From assembly GCF_964019385.1 (NCBI RefSeq), contig NC_088655.1:22587627-22651626 (forward strand): a stretch of DNA of 64,000 nt, in the 5' to 3' direction. This document shows, piece by piece, positions 45,851 to 56,099 of the stretch (within the stretch, counting starts at the first letter, position 1; every line of letters starts with the position of its first letter). The position numbers and the translations under genes were made by a program. Under the pieces are notes generated by a model. It saw only the letters and a list, made by a program, of their open reading frames with translations, was not told the origin of the DNA and searched no databases. This DNA comes from Sycon ciliatum (lineage: Eukaryota; Porifera; Calcarea; Leucosolenida; Sycettidae).

Positions 45851-47997
45851 ACAAGTCAGTCCCTACTTGATGTACGGCACTGTTTGGTGCCGAGCACCGT
45901 GGCGCCAACTCAACTCAACTCAACTCCACTCAACTGTGCATAGACTATTGCGGTCTACGCTACGAGGCTGACTCCCTCCCCCCCCCCCCCCCCCTAGTTC
46001 TTAAGCACCCGACAGTACATGGAGACCTACGAACTCCAATGCCACTAATGTCACTTTCATTTCATTTAGTTCGTGCTGGCTTTGAGTCGTCCACGCAATG
46101 TTTGGTTCTATTTGCTGCAGCATGCAACCATACAAAGCTCCCAGGATCATCCTCCGTGCTACAATGCTTACAACGATTGTCAAGGGTGACCTGAGGTGCA
46201 TGTGAATCTCGCATGACAGTTTATTCTGCCACACACAGTTCGGGTGTCACAATTTGACAACAAGTAGCTGCTGGGAATGCAATTGCATTATGCAGTCACA
46301 CGTAACATAGCCGTCTTGATCAAAGTCTCACCCAGGTCTCCGGATTCCCGGGTAGGAGCTGACAGTGGACCGCCAACCAGTCTAACGTAAAAACAAGTTC
46401 CCGTCACGTCTCGGGCAGAAAAACGACTTGTACACTCGCTACGCAAACGATGACTACTACAAGTTCCACTCCATGTACATTGCAAAGGGAGACGATGCAT
46501 CCCCGTATGATAATGACCATTCAAAGCTAAGCGTAACTCAATTCCTCTTCAGTGAAGCAACCGAGCAAGCGATCGCATGAAAGCCTGCGTTTGCTTGCTT
46601 GTGAGCGGCACAATCAGAGACCATTACTTCCAGTGATAACGAGATTCGTAGAGCAGGCGGTCGCGGGATTCACCGTCGAAGATCTTCGCATTGGGTTCAC
46701 GGTGAGTCCATTTCGGTCGAGACGTGTGTTGCGAATTCCCGAGTTTGAAGATGTATCATAATCATGATGTCAAATGGCGCTCCTCTCATAAAGGTGCACG
46801 AAGTAGGAAAGTATTTTCCACAATCATGACAATGTGGTTTACTCCGAGAATGTCCAAACGTAATGATCAAGCAAACGGTGGTAATCACCAGGGAGGCTCT
46901 CGTTTTTAAGCCCTATCTGAGTACGGTTTAGCGGAACGTCACTGCGTCCGTTGGCTTGGAGGGCAGAGGTGGGACTCATATGCCATGCATTTTGTACCTC
47001 CATGTAGGTATGTGGGGCAGGCATCAGCCAGTATTGCAAAGAGGTGGACATGATGTGTCAGCACCGATTATTGAGGTCTCTATTTCGTAGAGTTTCACGC
47101 AAGTGCAGGGTGTCTGCACTGTGAGCGCACTGAGCATGGTCGGATTTACCGCAGAGAATAACTCTGTTGCGAGGCTGGTACAGTATATTATTACACCACG
47201 GCTCGCTGCTCCCGTCTAGCTCACGTTTGATCAGATTCTGACGGTTTCGCGTCACGTGATCCAAACACGAGCCATGCAGTGAGCAAATCCAGACTTGGGA
47301 TTTCGGGGGCAGGTCAGCGTGTCCGCGAGCTCTGCCGTGAGCTGGCAACCGTGATGCGAGACGCGAGCAGCTTGCCATAATGCAATGACGGCTTTACCAA
47401 TGTTGTTACAATATCACGCCCACCGGTATACCTGACACTCTGAGTGACTAAAAGAAATTCCTAGCTTTCCATTGAAGATTCGCAGACACGGAGCAACAAG
47501 TAATTACGTGAAACGTTTTCTCGTGGCTATCATCAAGAACGATTCACCACAAGGAATTGCAAGTAAGCCAACACATGGAAAATAATATTGTCAAGAAAGG
47601 GGGGACATTCAATTAATTTTAGCAACACAGCAAGGAGGGAAAATGTTTTTACATACGTCAACACGATGTAAGGGGAAAAGAAGGTGCAGGGTTTGAAAGT
47701 TACAGGTGGTAGTTGCAAAGTGTGAGCGCAGTGACGCGTTCATTCTCAATGCATAAATCTCAGTAACGTTTGTTTATGAAGATAGCTTCTAAAACATGAA
47801 GTTGACGGAGACTGCTGGCGTAACACACAATACAGGAGGATCAGTCATCATAAACAACACGGCCCTGGGGGCAAGACAAGCGCTGACTTACGAGAATCTA
47901 TACCGACATTATGATCCGTACAAGGCTCCACAGCTTCATCACTCTCACCTTCTCTACTGACATATCATGTTTTCCATTGCTTCTCTTTGCCATTCAG

Positions 47998-48074
47998 ACT
48001 CTCAAGGTCTAGACCAGCGACGCGACTCCTCCCTAGTGGATGTGCCCTGGTCCATTATGGACAATCCTCTAAAG
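47998..48074 (+). CDS. Leader exon of the right LRR gene
   Basis: Acceptor GCCATTCAG, 77 nt, weak donor GTATTG. Reads SQGLDQRRDSSLVDVPWSIM then DNPLK, paralogous to 3262-3347; same phase, nine nucleotides shorter. The upstream signal-peptide frame from ATG 47910 runs to a stop inside this exon, so either an intron starts before it, the start is ATG 47967, or the segment is decaying. Confidence 0.4.
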
Positions 48075-48102
48075 GTATTGTTGCAAATAAATGGCTCCAT
48101 GA

Positions 48103-48166
48103 GCGGGATGCGAACCCAGCGGGATTCGAACCCAGCGGGATTCGAACCCAGCGGGATTCGAACCTC
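48103..48166 (-). repeat. Fourfold 16-bp repeat of a tRNA T-arm (B box)
   Basis: GCGGGATTCGAACCCA occurs four times in a row (first with T to G, last ending CTC). On the minus strand each unit is TGGGTTCGAATCCCGC, a perfect T-arm/B box. The upstream part (to about 48210) is a tRNA-like head CCCCGGTAGCCTCATCGGC. Confidence 0.8.
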
Positions 48167-48374
48167 TTGTCTTTCCGGGACAGTGCCCTGCCGATGAGGC
48201 TACCGGGGATCACACACACACACACACACTAGTGGGTCCTTCTTCCCACACTGATCCCCCCCCCCCCCCCCCAACAGGCTGTGTCCTCACGCCGTAGATC
48301 TACCTACTCCCATGAACCTGGGTGTGCCGTGGGCATGTCATTCATGTATCTTTGGTGGGTCTGTGTTTGCACAG

Positions 48375-48544
48375 GAGTCACGTTTTCTCGTCATCAGGAT
48401 GCTTGTTCTCCTGCTCATCCTAGCAGTCTGCACCACTGCACAGCAATGCCCAGCAAGGTGTAGCTGTTCTGCGACGACTGCGTGGTGCTACCTGAAAGGT
48501 TTAACGACGGCACCGACTGGCTATCCGTTGACCACACAATATGT
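48375..48544 (+). CDS. Signal peptide and LRRNT cap exon of the right LRR gene
   Basis: Acceptor TTTGCACAG at 48366-48374; likely start ATG 48399 gives MLVLLLILAVCTTAQ, a good signal peptide, followed by QCPARCSCSATTAWC, the LRRNT cysteine cluster. Donor GTAAGA after 48544, phase 2. It splices in frame to the LRR exon at 57693 although about 9 kb of transposon-rich DNA lies between. A longer start at ATG 48312 is in frame without the acceptor. The product would be a secreted or membrane LRR protein; no LRRCT or membrane anchor was found in the window. Confidence 0.75.
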
Positions 48545-48819
48545 GTAAGATATCCAGGCTCTTATTCGTTCACATGCGCATGCATGTGTTTTTATGCTGC
48601 ACCAAAGCAGGCCATACGGTATATCGCCATGATCGACAATGGCTTGCTCTTTTTTAAATCTTTGTGAAGGAAACTAAATGGCCCTCAAAATATCTTCAGA
48701 CTTCGTAACTCACACTTCCTGTGAATCCACACAGGCGGATGGGACGCAGCCCTCACTGTAACCCACACACTTCACGAACAAACTAGCACGCGGGGGAGCC
48801 CCAAGTCATAAAATATTAC

Positions 48820-49018
48820 TGGTGTGAGGGAAAGAGACAAACGGGAAAAGGCTGAAGAAAAAATTGACTGTCACCACCAGGACTCGAATCAGGGACCTTC
48901 GCTTGTAGCCAGCGATGCTCTAACCACTAGGCTATGGTGTAGTCTTCATCCCAGCAGAGGCCGTTCAACATTTTCTTCAGACTTCGTAACTCACACTTCC
49001 TGTGAATCCACACAGGCG

Positions 49019-49064
<46 letters not shown>
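48820..49064 (-). mobile_element. tRNA-derived SINE (family B) with (ATT)n
   Basis: Minus strand: ATAGCCTAGTGGTTAGAGC (A box), GATTCGAGTCC (B box), then GTCAATTTTTTCTTCAG and a tail CGTTTGTCTCTTTCCCTC. An (ATT)n array lies on the head side (49019-49064). The 3' body also occurs at 52816-52886 and 56836-56915. Confidence 0.75.
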
Positions 49065-49065
<1 letters not shown>

Positions 49066-49541
49066 GGAGTTGGCTTTATTTCACTCACGTTGTCATGACA
49101 TGAGGTAAGAACCCCATCACCGGGCCAAAAGAGACCAAGGGTAATGAGAGAGAATAAAAAAAGGATAAATGGCGAACGCAATGAAGACCGAAGCAAAAAG
49201 GATTGTAAAAACCAAAGCAAAAATATTGAAAGCCGACGCAGAAACTGAGAGACGGAAAGAAATAAGCAGTACGATGGAGGATGCCAGGACATATTCGAAT
49301 ACAAAAAGATGGAGGAGGACAGGACATATTCGAATACAAAAAGAGTAATCACAAAAATGGACTACCAGTACAGGAATAGACCTGTAGTGTAGAAATAGAG
49401 GAAGAGATGAATGCCGGACATACTCAAATGGCAAGAGAAAAATCAGGCTGTGAGAACCGTCATACTGCACATTCATGGATGTCAAAGCAAATGCGGTATT
49501 GGAGGTTTATACAGACTAGCTCTACCCGTAACATGAGGAGC

Positions 49542-50075
49542 CTAATGCCGAATGCCAAGAACCGACTTGATGATGTTCAGCGTGCCCAGGATAGCACATT
49601 GCTGAGCCCTTTCAATGCGCAGAGTGCCTGCCAATGCCAACACAAAGTGTGACAGGGACACACCAGTCAGTCCACCAAGCGCCCCAACAACCAGGGGCAC
49701 AACGCGGACATCATCCACATGCCAGATGCGCCGCAGCTCTTGGCAAAGGGGAGCGTACTTTGTTATTTTTTCGGCGATTTTTGTGGGCACATTCTGGTCC
49801 AGTGGAACACTGACATCCATCAGCAGCACCTGTGTGCTGGACCGCAACACCAGGTCTGGGCGGTTGTGGCGCACTTGCGTATCCGTTGGGATATTGAACT
49901 CCCACAGGAGCTTCATGTCAGGATTTTCCGTGACAGGCACAAGATGATGCTTCAGCGGGTTGCTTCCCGGCTGACCCAGACCATGCCGCTTGCATAGTGC
50001 CCAATGCACCAACTTGACGAGCGTGTCATGCCGTTCGATATACAGTGTTTTGGCTAGGGCTGGGCAACAGGCCAC
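49542..50075 (-). pseudogene. R2/NeSL-type restriction-like endonuclease fragment
   Basis: A 177-codon frame contains the C-terminal region of site-specific non-LTR retrotransposons: a Cys/His knuckle (LVHWALCKRHGL), LLWEFNIPTDTQVRHNRPDL with the catalytic RPD, VLLMDVSVPLDQNVPTKIAE with the second Asp, EKITKYAPLCQEL, and VVPLVVGALGGLTGVSL. The RT is absent and the fragment begins at the (ATT)n array, so it is 5'-truncated. The motifs look intact within the piece. Confidence 0.85.
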
Positions 50076-50087
50076 AATGTGATCAAC

Positions 50088-50499
<412 letters not shown>

Positions 50500-50599
50500 A
50501 TTATTATTATTATTATTATTATTTTGGAAAGGATGGGAGAACTTCAAATTCAAAGGATCAGTCGGGGAAGTGAACTGCCTGAAAAGAGAAAAAAACGCC

Positions 50600-50672
50600 A
50601 GACCCACCAGGACTCGAACCTGGGACCCTGCTTGTCATGAGCAATGCTCTTTAACCACTGAGCTATGGGACC
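50600..50672 (-). other. tRNA-like sequence, inverted copy
   Basis: Exact complement of 50715-50787; the two form a hairpin-like inverted pair with about 42 bp between. Confidence 0.75.
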
Positions 50673-50714
50673 TATTGGAGTGAAAAACTTGTCAGCGCCT
50701 TCTAGGTTCAGCCT

Positions 50715-50787
50715 GGTCCCATAGCTCAGTGGTTAAAGAGCATTGCTCATGACAAGCAGGGTCCCAGGTTCGAGTCCTGGTGGGTCT
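50715..50787 (+). other. tRNA-like sequence (SINE or array head), copy 1
   Basis: Folds as a tRNA: acceptor GGTCCCA/TGGGTCT with one U-U clash, D arm GCTC/GAGC, anticodon stem TTGCT/AGCAG, T arm CCAGG TTCGAGT CCTGG. The 7-nt anticodon loop CATGACA lacks U33 and would give TGA as anticodon without the long arm of tRNA-Ser. I read it as tRNA-derived rather than a working tRNA gene. Confidence 0.7.
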
Positions 50788-50846
50788 GGCGTTTTTTTCT
50801 CTTTTCAGGCAGTTCACTTCCCCGACTGATCCTTTGAATTTGAAGT

Positions 50847-51871
50847 TCAGCCCTCACCATCGTCTACACGGATTTCAAAAGCGTCGACCTCCATTTTGAA
50901 AACATGGTGGCTGGCCGCGCTACCAGTAGGCGCACGTGCCCACCGCGTGTCTCAGTGCGAGCTTCGAGCTCACGAGCTAAAGATCATGTCGCCCACTCAT
51001 TTTCCTGTGTTTCCCCATTTCTTCGAACTCGCTCAGCTTTTGCTTCAGGTTTTGCTTCGCTCGTGCTTCAGCTCCACGCTGTAGTCTGAGTTTAGTTCTC
51101 TTGTCTTCTTCCAGCAGAATACTGCAAACTCTACAGCACGTCGAGCTCCTCCTAGAAGAGTTTATTTTGCGTCGAGGCAGACTGTCGATCGTTTCAGTCC
51201 TATCTTGCCGTCGTCTCATGAGCGCCCCGGAAAGCAACAGTATCTATTTTCTTGTCGTTCCATTTTCTGGCGAACTCATTCACCTACTACTTCTTCCTTT
51301 ATGAAAGCTTCAGGTGGCTGAGTTCTCCCACTAGCGACAATCATGCCTTGGAAATGAACAGGATATTCCTAAGGTATATACAGCCAGTGCAGTGATGTCA
51401 GTGTACTGCGCGTACTAGTAGTTGTTTGTTTTGTCGAGAAAGAATCCCTTTCGCACTCGCGCGGGCCGCGAGGGCGCAGCACGGAAACAGGTCTATTGAA
51501 TTCATTTCTTGGTCGATTTCGACAACCAATACGTCGTTGTTTTTCTTTTTTCACTGGCTATCCTTTCTCCGCTTCCGAATTGCGATGCCGTCCACCTGGA
51601 AAGCCTTGAATTGAAACGAGTGGAGGCCGGTTTCGGAGGTAATTTTCGGCCAAACGGCAATCAAATCGAAAAATTCGAAGCGGACGATCTGTTGGTATCT
51701 ATCGAAAGAAGACGTTGGCCCATAAAAAATCTTTGGAAACTACACCGTATGAACCAAGGAATTACGGTAAGTTCGAGAATTTTGGTACATTAGCTGTACG
51801 CTGATTGGTCGATTTGCGCGACCGTTGAGAAACGGGCCAGTGACGCTTTGTACAGCGTTGGTGAGGGCTGA
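50847..51871. mobile_element. DNA transposon of about 1 kb inserted in the tRNA-like array
   Basis: Ends CAGCCCTCACCA and TGGTGAGGGCTG are perfect 12-bp inverted repeats. AAGTT is duplicated just outside; shifting the ends by a base or more gives a longer apparent duplication (TGAAGTTC), so the exact limits are ambiguous. The intact array units at 52181 and 52488 show the empty site TTGAAGTTCTCCC. No transposase motif is seen, so it is non-autonomous. The superfamily is uncertain. Confidence 0.75.
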
Positions 51872-52789
51872 AGTTCTCCCATCCTTTCCAAATTTAATCA
51901 CTTTCTTTCACCTCTGGTAGTTTCCAGAAACTGACCGTGGTTGGTCCCCTGGGGGAGGGAAAAAGACCCAAGTGCCATCAGTATGTGTGGCACGTGTTGT
52001 GAGCTGCCTTTGGAGTGAAAAACTTGTCAGCGCCTTCTAGGTTCAGCCTGGTCCCATAGCTCAGTGGTTAAAGAGCATTGCTCATGACAAGCAGGGTCCC
52101 AGGTTCGAGTCCTGGTGGGTCTGGCGTTTTTTTCTCTTTTCAGGCAGTTCACTTCCCCGACTGATCCTTTGAATTTGAAGTTCTCCCATCCTTTCCAAAT
52201 TTAATCACTTTCTTTCACCTCTGGTAGTTTCCAGAAACTGACCGTGGTTGGTCCCCTGGGGGAGGGAAAAAGACCCAAGTGCCATCAGTATGTGTGGCAC
52301 GTGTTGTGAGCTGCCTTTGGAGTGAAAAACTTGTCAGCGCCTTCTAGGTTCAGCCTGGTCCCATAGCTCAGTGGTTAAAGAGCATTGCTCATGACAAGCA
52401 GGGTCCCAGGTTCGAGTCCTGGTGGGTCTGGCGTTTTTTTCTCTTTTCAGGCAGTTCACTTCCCCGACTGATCCTTTGAATTTGAAGTTCTCCCATCCTT
52501 TCCAAATTTAATCACTTTCTTTCACCTCTGGTAGTTTCCAGAAACTGACCGTGGTTGGTCCCCTGGGGGAGGGAAAAAGACCCAAGTGCCATCAGTATGT
52601 GTGGCACGTGTTGTGAGCTGCCTTTGGAGTGAAAAACTTGTCAGCGCCTTCTAGGTTTAGCCTGGTCCCATAGCTCAGTGGTTAAAGAGCATTGCTCATG
52701 ACAAGCAGGGTCCCAGGTTCGAGTCCTGGTGGGTCTGGCGTTTTTTTCTCTTTTCAGGCAGTTCACTTCCCCGACTGATCCTTTGAATT
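51872..52789 (+). repeat. Tandem array, 307-bp unit with tRNA-like head
   Basis: TTCTCCCATCCTTTCC recurs at 51874, 52181 and 52488 (period 307 bp), with almost identical units. Each holds the tRNA-like segment (52050-52122, 52357-52429, 52664-52736). The last unit ends abruptly in (ATT)n at 52789. The unit before the transposon (50700-50847) belongs to the same array. Confidence 0.9.
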
Positions 52790-52815
52790 ATTATTATTAT
52801 TATTATTATTATTGT

Positions 52816-52883
52816 CCTGGTGGTGACGGTCAATTTTTTCTTCAGACTTTTCCCGTTTGTCTCTTTCCCTCAAACCAGTTAAA

Positions 52884-52886
<3 letters not shown>
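52816..52886 (+). mobile_element. SINE family B 3' fragment between ATT arrays
   Basis: TCCTGGTGGTGACGGTCAAT then TCTTCAGACTTTTCCCGTTT and CAAACCAGTTAA, with (ATT)n on both sides. Confidence 0.75.
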
Positions 52887-52918
<32 letters not shown>

Positions 52919-53189
52919 TCAGGAATCGTCGTTGTACTAAAGAACAAAAATTGAACTTTTATAGAAAATCTAAGTTAGAGAAATAACACTAAGAGCAACA
53001 ACAGTGAAATTTACAAGTGTGAATTTTTTAAACAATCAAAGCGAGAACTGAACAAAGGAGAAAGGAAGGAAAGACAACGTGATAACACATAACAGCAGTA
53101 CATTACACCTAGAACATTAACGGCCAAGCTTGGCCGTTATTTTATTATTATTATTATTATTCAAATAATCTACGTGGAGATAAAAGTTT

Positions 53190-53775
53190 AACAATAGCTA
53201 TGAAAAGTATGAATGCCGCAGACATCACCACGCAACATGACAATTTGTTCAAGGTTTGGTTTTGTGTGTTTCCAAAATCGATTTTCACGTTCCGATCATC
53301 AGTGGAATTACGGAACTAAAGAGATCAAGGGAAAAACAAAGGTTAAAAATCCAAAGAAGTGTGACACATGACGGGTAACTTGTGGTAAGTATTACAAAAA
53401 GTGAGAACTAAAATAAAGAGTAAGTGTGACAAACGGGCATGAACAGTGCAGAAACAACTCATGAACACGGGGTGCAAACTCACGAAAATAACCTAAGTGC
53501 TAAACATGTTCTTTTTGCTAACACAAATCGGGCTTATGCGTACGAATACAAACAGCTTCAAGGACCTTCAACTGCTGGACATAACGGGCACGACACAGTA
53601 CACTTCTTTGGATTTTTAACCTTTGTTTTTCCCTTGATCTGATTAGTTCCGTATTTCCACTGATGATCGGAACGTGAAAATCGATTTTGGAAACACACAA
53701 AACCAAACCTTGAACAAAATGTCATTTTGCTCGGTGATGTCTGCAGCATTCATACTTTTCATAGCTATTATTATT
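53190..53775 (-). mobile_element. Penelope-like fragment flanked by inverted ends
   Basis: Positions 53200-53330 and 53640-53765 are inverted copies of the repeat seen in the 13011-13191 palindrome. Between them the minus strand encodes SVLCRARYVQQLKVLEAVCI then RTHKPDLC (53518-53610), collinear with the endonuclease-like C-terminus at 54580-54790 and 55715-55932. Each inverted end carries a hammerhead-like motif (53270-53307 minus, 53655-53692 plus). Confidence 0.5.
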
Positions 53776-54009
53776 AAGAAAGGGTTTGCTCCCCACACCG
53801 GAGCTCGCGCTATTCCGCCGACTTTACTTGACTGACTCACGACTGCCATCCAGAGCACACGAGACGTACATCGCACCTTCAACTCGGCAAACCTGCAAGA
53901 AAGCACCACTCCCTGCTCAATACACAGTGTTTCGTGTCGCTCCTGGACGGTGAGACAGACGTCGAGGACCCTCTACTCTGACACTAGTTGGTTTGGAGGT
54001 GACAGCGTT
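53776..54009 (-). mobile_element. Inverted partial hammerhead element
   Basis: Reverse complement of the element's 3' half, including GAAACACTGTGTATTGAGC (second half of a hammerhead, no CTGATGA). It then switches to a copy of the element's 5' start (GACGGTGAGACAGACGTCG), which pairs with 54020-54052 as a hairpin. Confidence 0.7.
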
Positions 54010-54432
54010 GCGAATGACCGAGGGTCCTCGACGTCTGTCTCACCGTCCAGGAGCGACACTGTTTTACGCTGCTATCTGGTGTTCACGAGGTGTTTGTCGC
54101 GCTGGAAACGGAGCGTCTCTGTAAGTTTGTATCCCTGGTGATGTTTGTGCCTGGAGAGCACTATATAAGTGGTGCTCTTCAGGCACAATCTTCCTCACCC
54201 TACTCAAGCTCAACTGATGAGGGGTGAATTCCCCGAAACACTGTGTATTGAGCAGGGAGTGGTGCTTTCTTGCAGGTTTGCCGAGTCGAAGGTTCGATGT
54301 ACTTCTCGTGTGCTCTGGATGGCAGTCGTGAGTCAGTCAAGTGTCAAGTAAAGTCGGCGGAATAGCGCGAGCTCCGGTGTGGGGAGCAAACCCTTTCTTA
54401 CAAGTCATCGCCGAAGTCGCAACCACTACTTC
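54010..54432 (+). mobile_element. 423-bp hammerhead retroelement unit, copy 3
   Basis: Same ends (GCGAATGACC, CACTACTTC) and same length as 2108-2530, with few substitutions. No target duplication is visible because both sides are element-related or simple sequence. It carries the best-preserved ribozyme. Confidence 0.8.
54200..54262 (+). ncRNA. Type I hammerhead ribozyme, copy 3 (consensus core)
   Basis: All core positions intact: GCTCAA (54208-54213), CTGATGA (54214-54220), stem II GGGG/CCCC closing on a TGAATT loop, GAAA (54235-54238), stem III ACA/TGT with CTG loop, A54247, then TTGAGC (54248-54253). Outer stem I CTACTC/GAGTGG. Predicted cleavage is between 54247 and 54248. Three-base-pair stem III is typical of animal type I hammerheads. 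Confidence 0.85.
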
Positions 54433-54579
54433 GAGCTATTATTATCATTATTATTATTAGCAAAAAAAAAAAAAAAAAAAGTGAGAACGAATGATAATAA
54501 TAACAATAATAAACAAGAAGGTGACAAAACACATTTAGGCACAAGGGGCAACAACGTTGCCACACTACACAACAGAACA

Positions 54580-55239
54580 TTATTTGAACAATTTTAGGGT
54601 AATAACACTATCTTTCTGGACACACAAATTCGGCTTATGAATGCGCTGACAAACAGCTTCCAAAACTTGTAACTGCAAAAGATAACCATGACGAGCACGG
54701 CACAAAACAGAAAAACAGGAATCAGAATAAGTACGACAACAGTCAGCACTAGAAACCAAATGATTGTATACTGAAGACTTGTTATTACGAGACGGACGCA
54801 CACAATCTCGACTCACGCGCACACCCTCACACTCACTCTCACCCTCACTCAGCTCACCTTCTCCCTCACTGTCCGAATCAGAACCTTCTCCGTCATCCAC
54901 CGCGGTTTGCCCCTCCTCCTCACTTGCATCGTCCTGCGTCTCACCTTCACCACCCACGCCAACCCTGAATGGCGTTGCCTTCACATCAGTCGTCGTCCTT
55001 TCCGATTGTTTCCTTTGTATTTTTACCGTGAATTCATAGGTCCGGTTGTAATCTGCTGTAGATCTCCGTGGTCTGTCATTTGCTGCTTTGTTTTGTGGAT
55101 TAGTTGTTGTTGTTGTTGGATGTGAACCTGGTGTTGTTGTTGGATGTGAAGCTGGTGTTGTTGTTGCAGCCATGGTTGTTGGTCTTTCTGTTGAATGCAG
55201 CTCTGGTTCCGGTGGGACGAATCGACCGCCGCGGGTGCT
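54580..55239 (-). pseudogene. Penelope-like endonuclease C-terminal fragment, left arm
   Basis: The minus-strand frame reads low-complexity TTTPASHPTTTPGSHPTTT, an acidic stretch (DDGEGSDSDSEGEGELSEGE), then KSSVYNHLVSSADCCRTYSD, FSVLCRARHGYLLQLQVLEA and HKPNLCVQKDSVITLKLF before the stop. The last part fits the S.I..H......F.IL......L..LEA..I...KP.L..Q pattern that ends GIY-YIG-linked Penelope-like reverse transcriptases. RT and GIY-YIG core are absent. This arm keeps the frame open. Confidence 0.5.
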
Positions 55240-55270
55240 CCCCACCCCACGTTGGTGGGGAGCACCCGCG

Positions 55271-55932
55271 AGCACCCGCGGCGGTCGATTCGTCCCACCG
55301 GAACCAGAGCTGCATTCAACAGAAAGACCAACAACCATGGCTGCAACAACAACACCAGCTTCACATCCAACAACAACACCAGGTTCACATCCAACAACAA
55401 CAACAACTAATCCACAAAACAAAGCAGCAAATGACAGACCACGGAGATCTACAGCAGATTACAACCGGACCTATGAATTCACGGTAAAAAATACAAAGGA
55501 AACAATCGGAAAGGACGACGACTGACGTGAAGGCAACGGCATTCAGGGTTGGCGTGGGTGGTGAAGGTGAGACGCAGGACGATGCAAGTGAGGCGGAGGG
55601 GCAAACCGCGGTGGATGACGGAGAAGGTTCTGATTCGGACAGTGAGGGAGAAGGTGAGCTGAGTGAGGGTGAGAGTGAGTGTGAGGGTGTGCGCGTGAGT
55701 CGAGATTGTGTGCGTCCGTCTCGTAATAACAAGTCTTCAGTATACAATCATTTTGGTTTCTAGTACTGACTGTTGTCGTACTTATTCTGAATCCTGTTTT
55801 TCTGTTTTGTGCCGTGCTCGTCATGGTTCTCTTTTGCAGTTACAAGTTTTGGAAGCTGTTTGTCAGCGCATTCATAAGCCGAATTTGTGTGTCCAGAAAG
55901 ATAGTGTTATTACCCTAAAATTGTTCAAATAA
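55271..55932 (+). pseudogene. Penelope-like endonuclease C-terminal fragment, right arm
   Basis: Plus-strand copy of the left arm with an extra A that breaks the frame near 55490 (VKNTKETIGKDDD then stop) and another shift near 55750. It ends LQVLEAVCQRIHKPNLC and the same stop. More damaged than the left arm. Confidence 0.5.
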
Positions 55933-56029
55933 TGTTCTGTTGTGTAGTGTGGCAACGTTGTTGCCCCTTGTGCCTAAATGTGTTTTGTCACCTTCTTGTT
56001 TATTATTGTTATTATTATCATTCGTTCTC

Positions 56030-56073
<44 letters not shown>

Positions 56074-56099
56074 ATACACATTATTATTAAGTTGATTGT

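Larger units (their letters stand above)
38659..46190. other. Gene-poor stretch upstream of the MAM receptor
   Basis: No coding region I recognise. A plus-strand frame near 40180-40345 (RLNAALNNLLENDSIEDEM then IYLICILHIALALTMYHMAE) is the most protein-like piece but is short and unmatched. The promoter or first exon of the MAM gene is expected near 38660-38800 but shows no clear TATA. Confidence 0.35.
46190..48550. repeat. Right arm of the inverted segmental duplication, proximal part
   Basis: Matches 706-5560 in reverse; see the left-arm entry for matching segments. The arm continues after insertions into the LRR exons at 57-60 kb. Confidence 0.7.
54462..56069. repeat. Large palindrome, arms about 0.78-0.80 kb
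   Basis: Left arm 54462-55239 and right arm 55271-56069 are inverted copies with roughly 1 percent difference, bounded by A19 (54462-54480) and T38 (56032-56069). The 31-bp centre (55240-55270) is itself palindromic (GCTCCCCACC...GGTGGGGAGC). Young fold-back insertion or assembly artefact. Confidence 0.85.

Noticed and set aside
48103-48166. CRISPR-like short repeats
   Set aside because: The four 16-bp units have no spacers and are tRNA T-arm sequence in a eukaryotic intron.
50715-50787. A functional tRNA gene (Ser TGA or Met CAT)
   Set aside because: Position 33 is not U, the acceptor has a clash, no serine long arm exists, and the unit is tandemly amplified; reading CAT leaves only a 3-bp anticodon stem.
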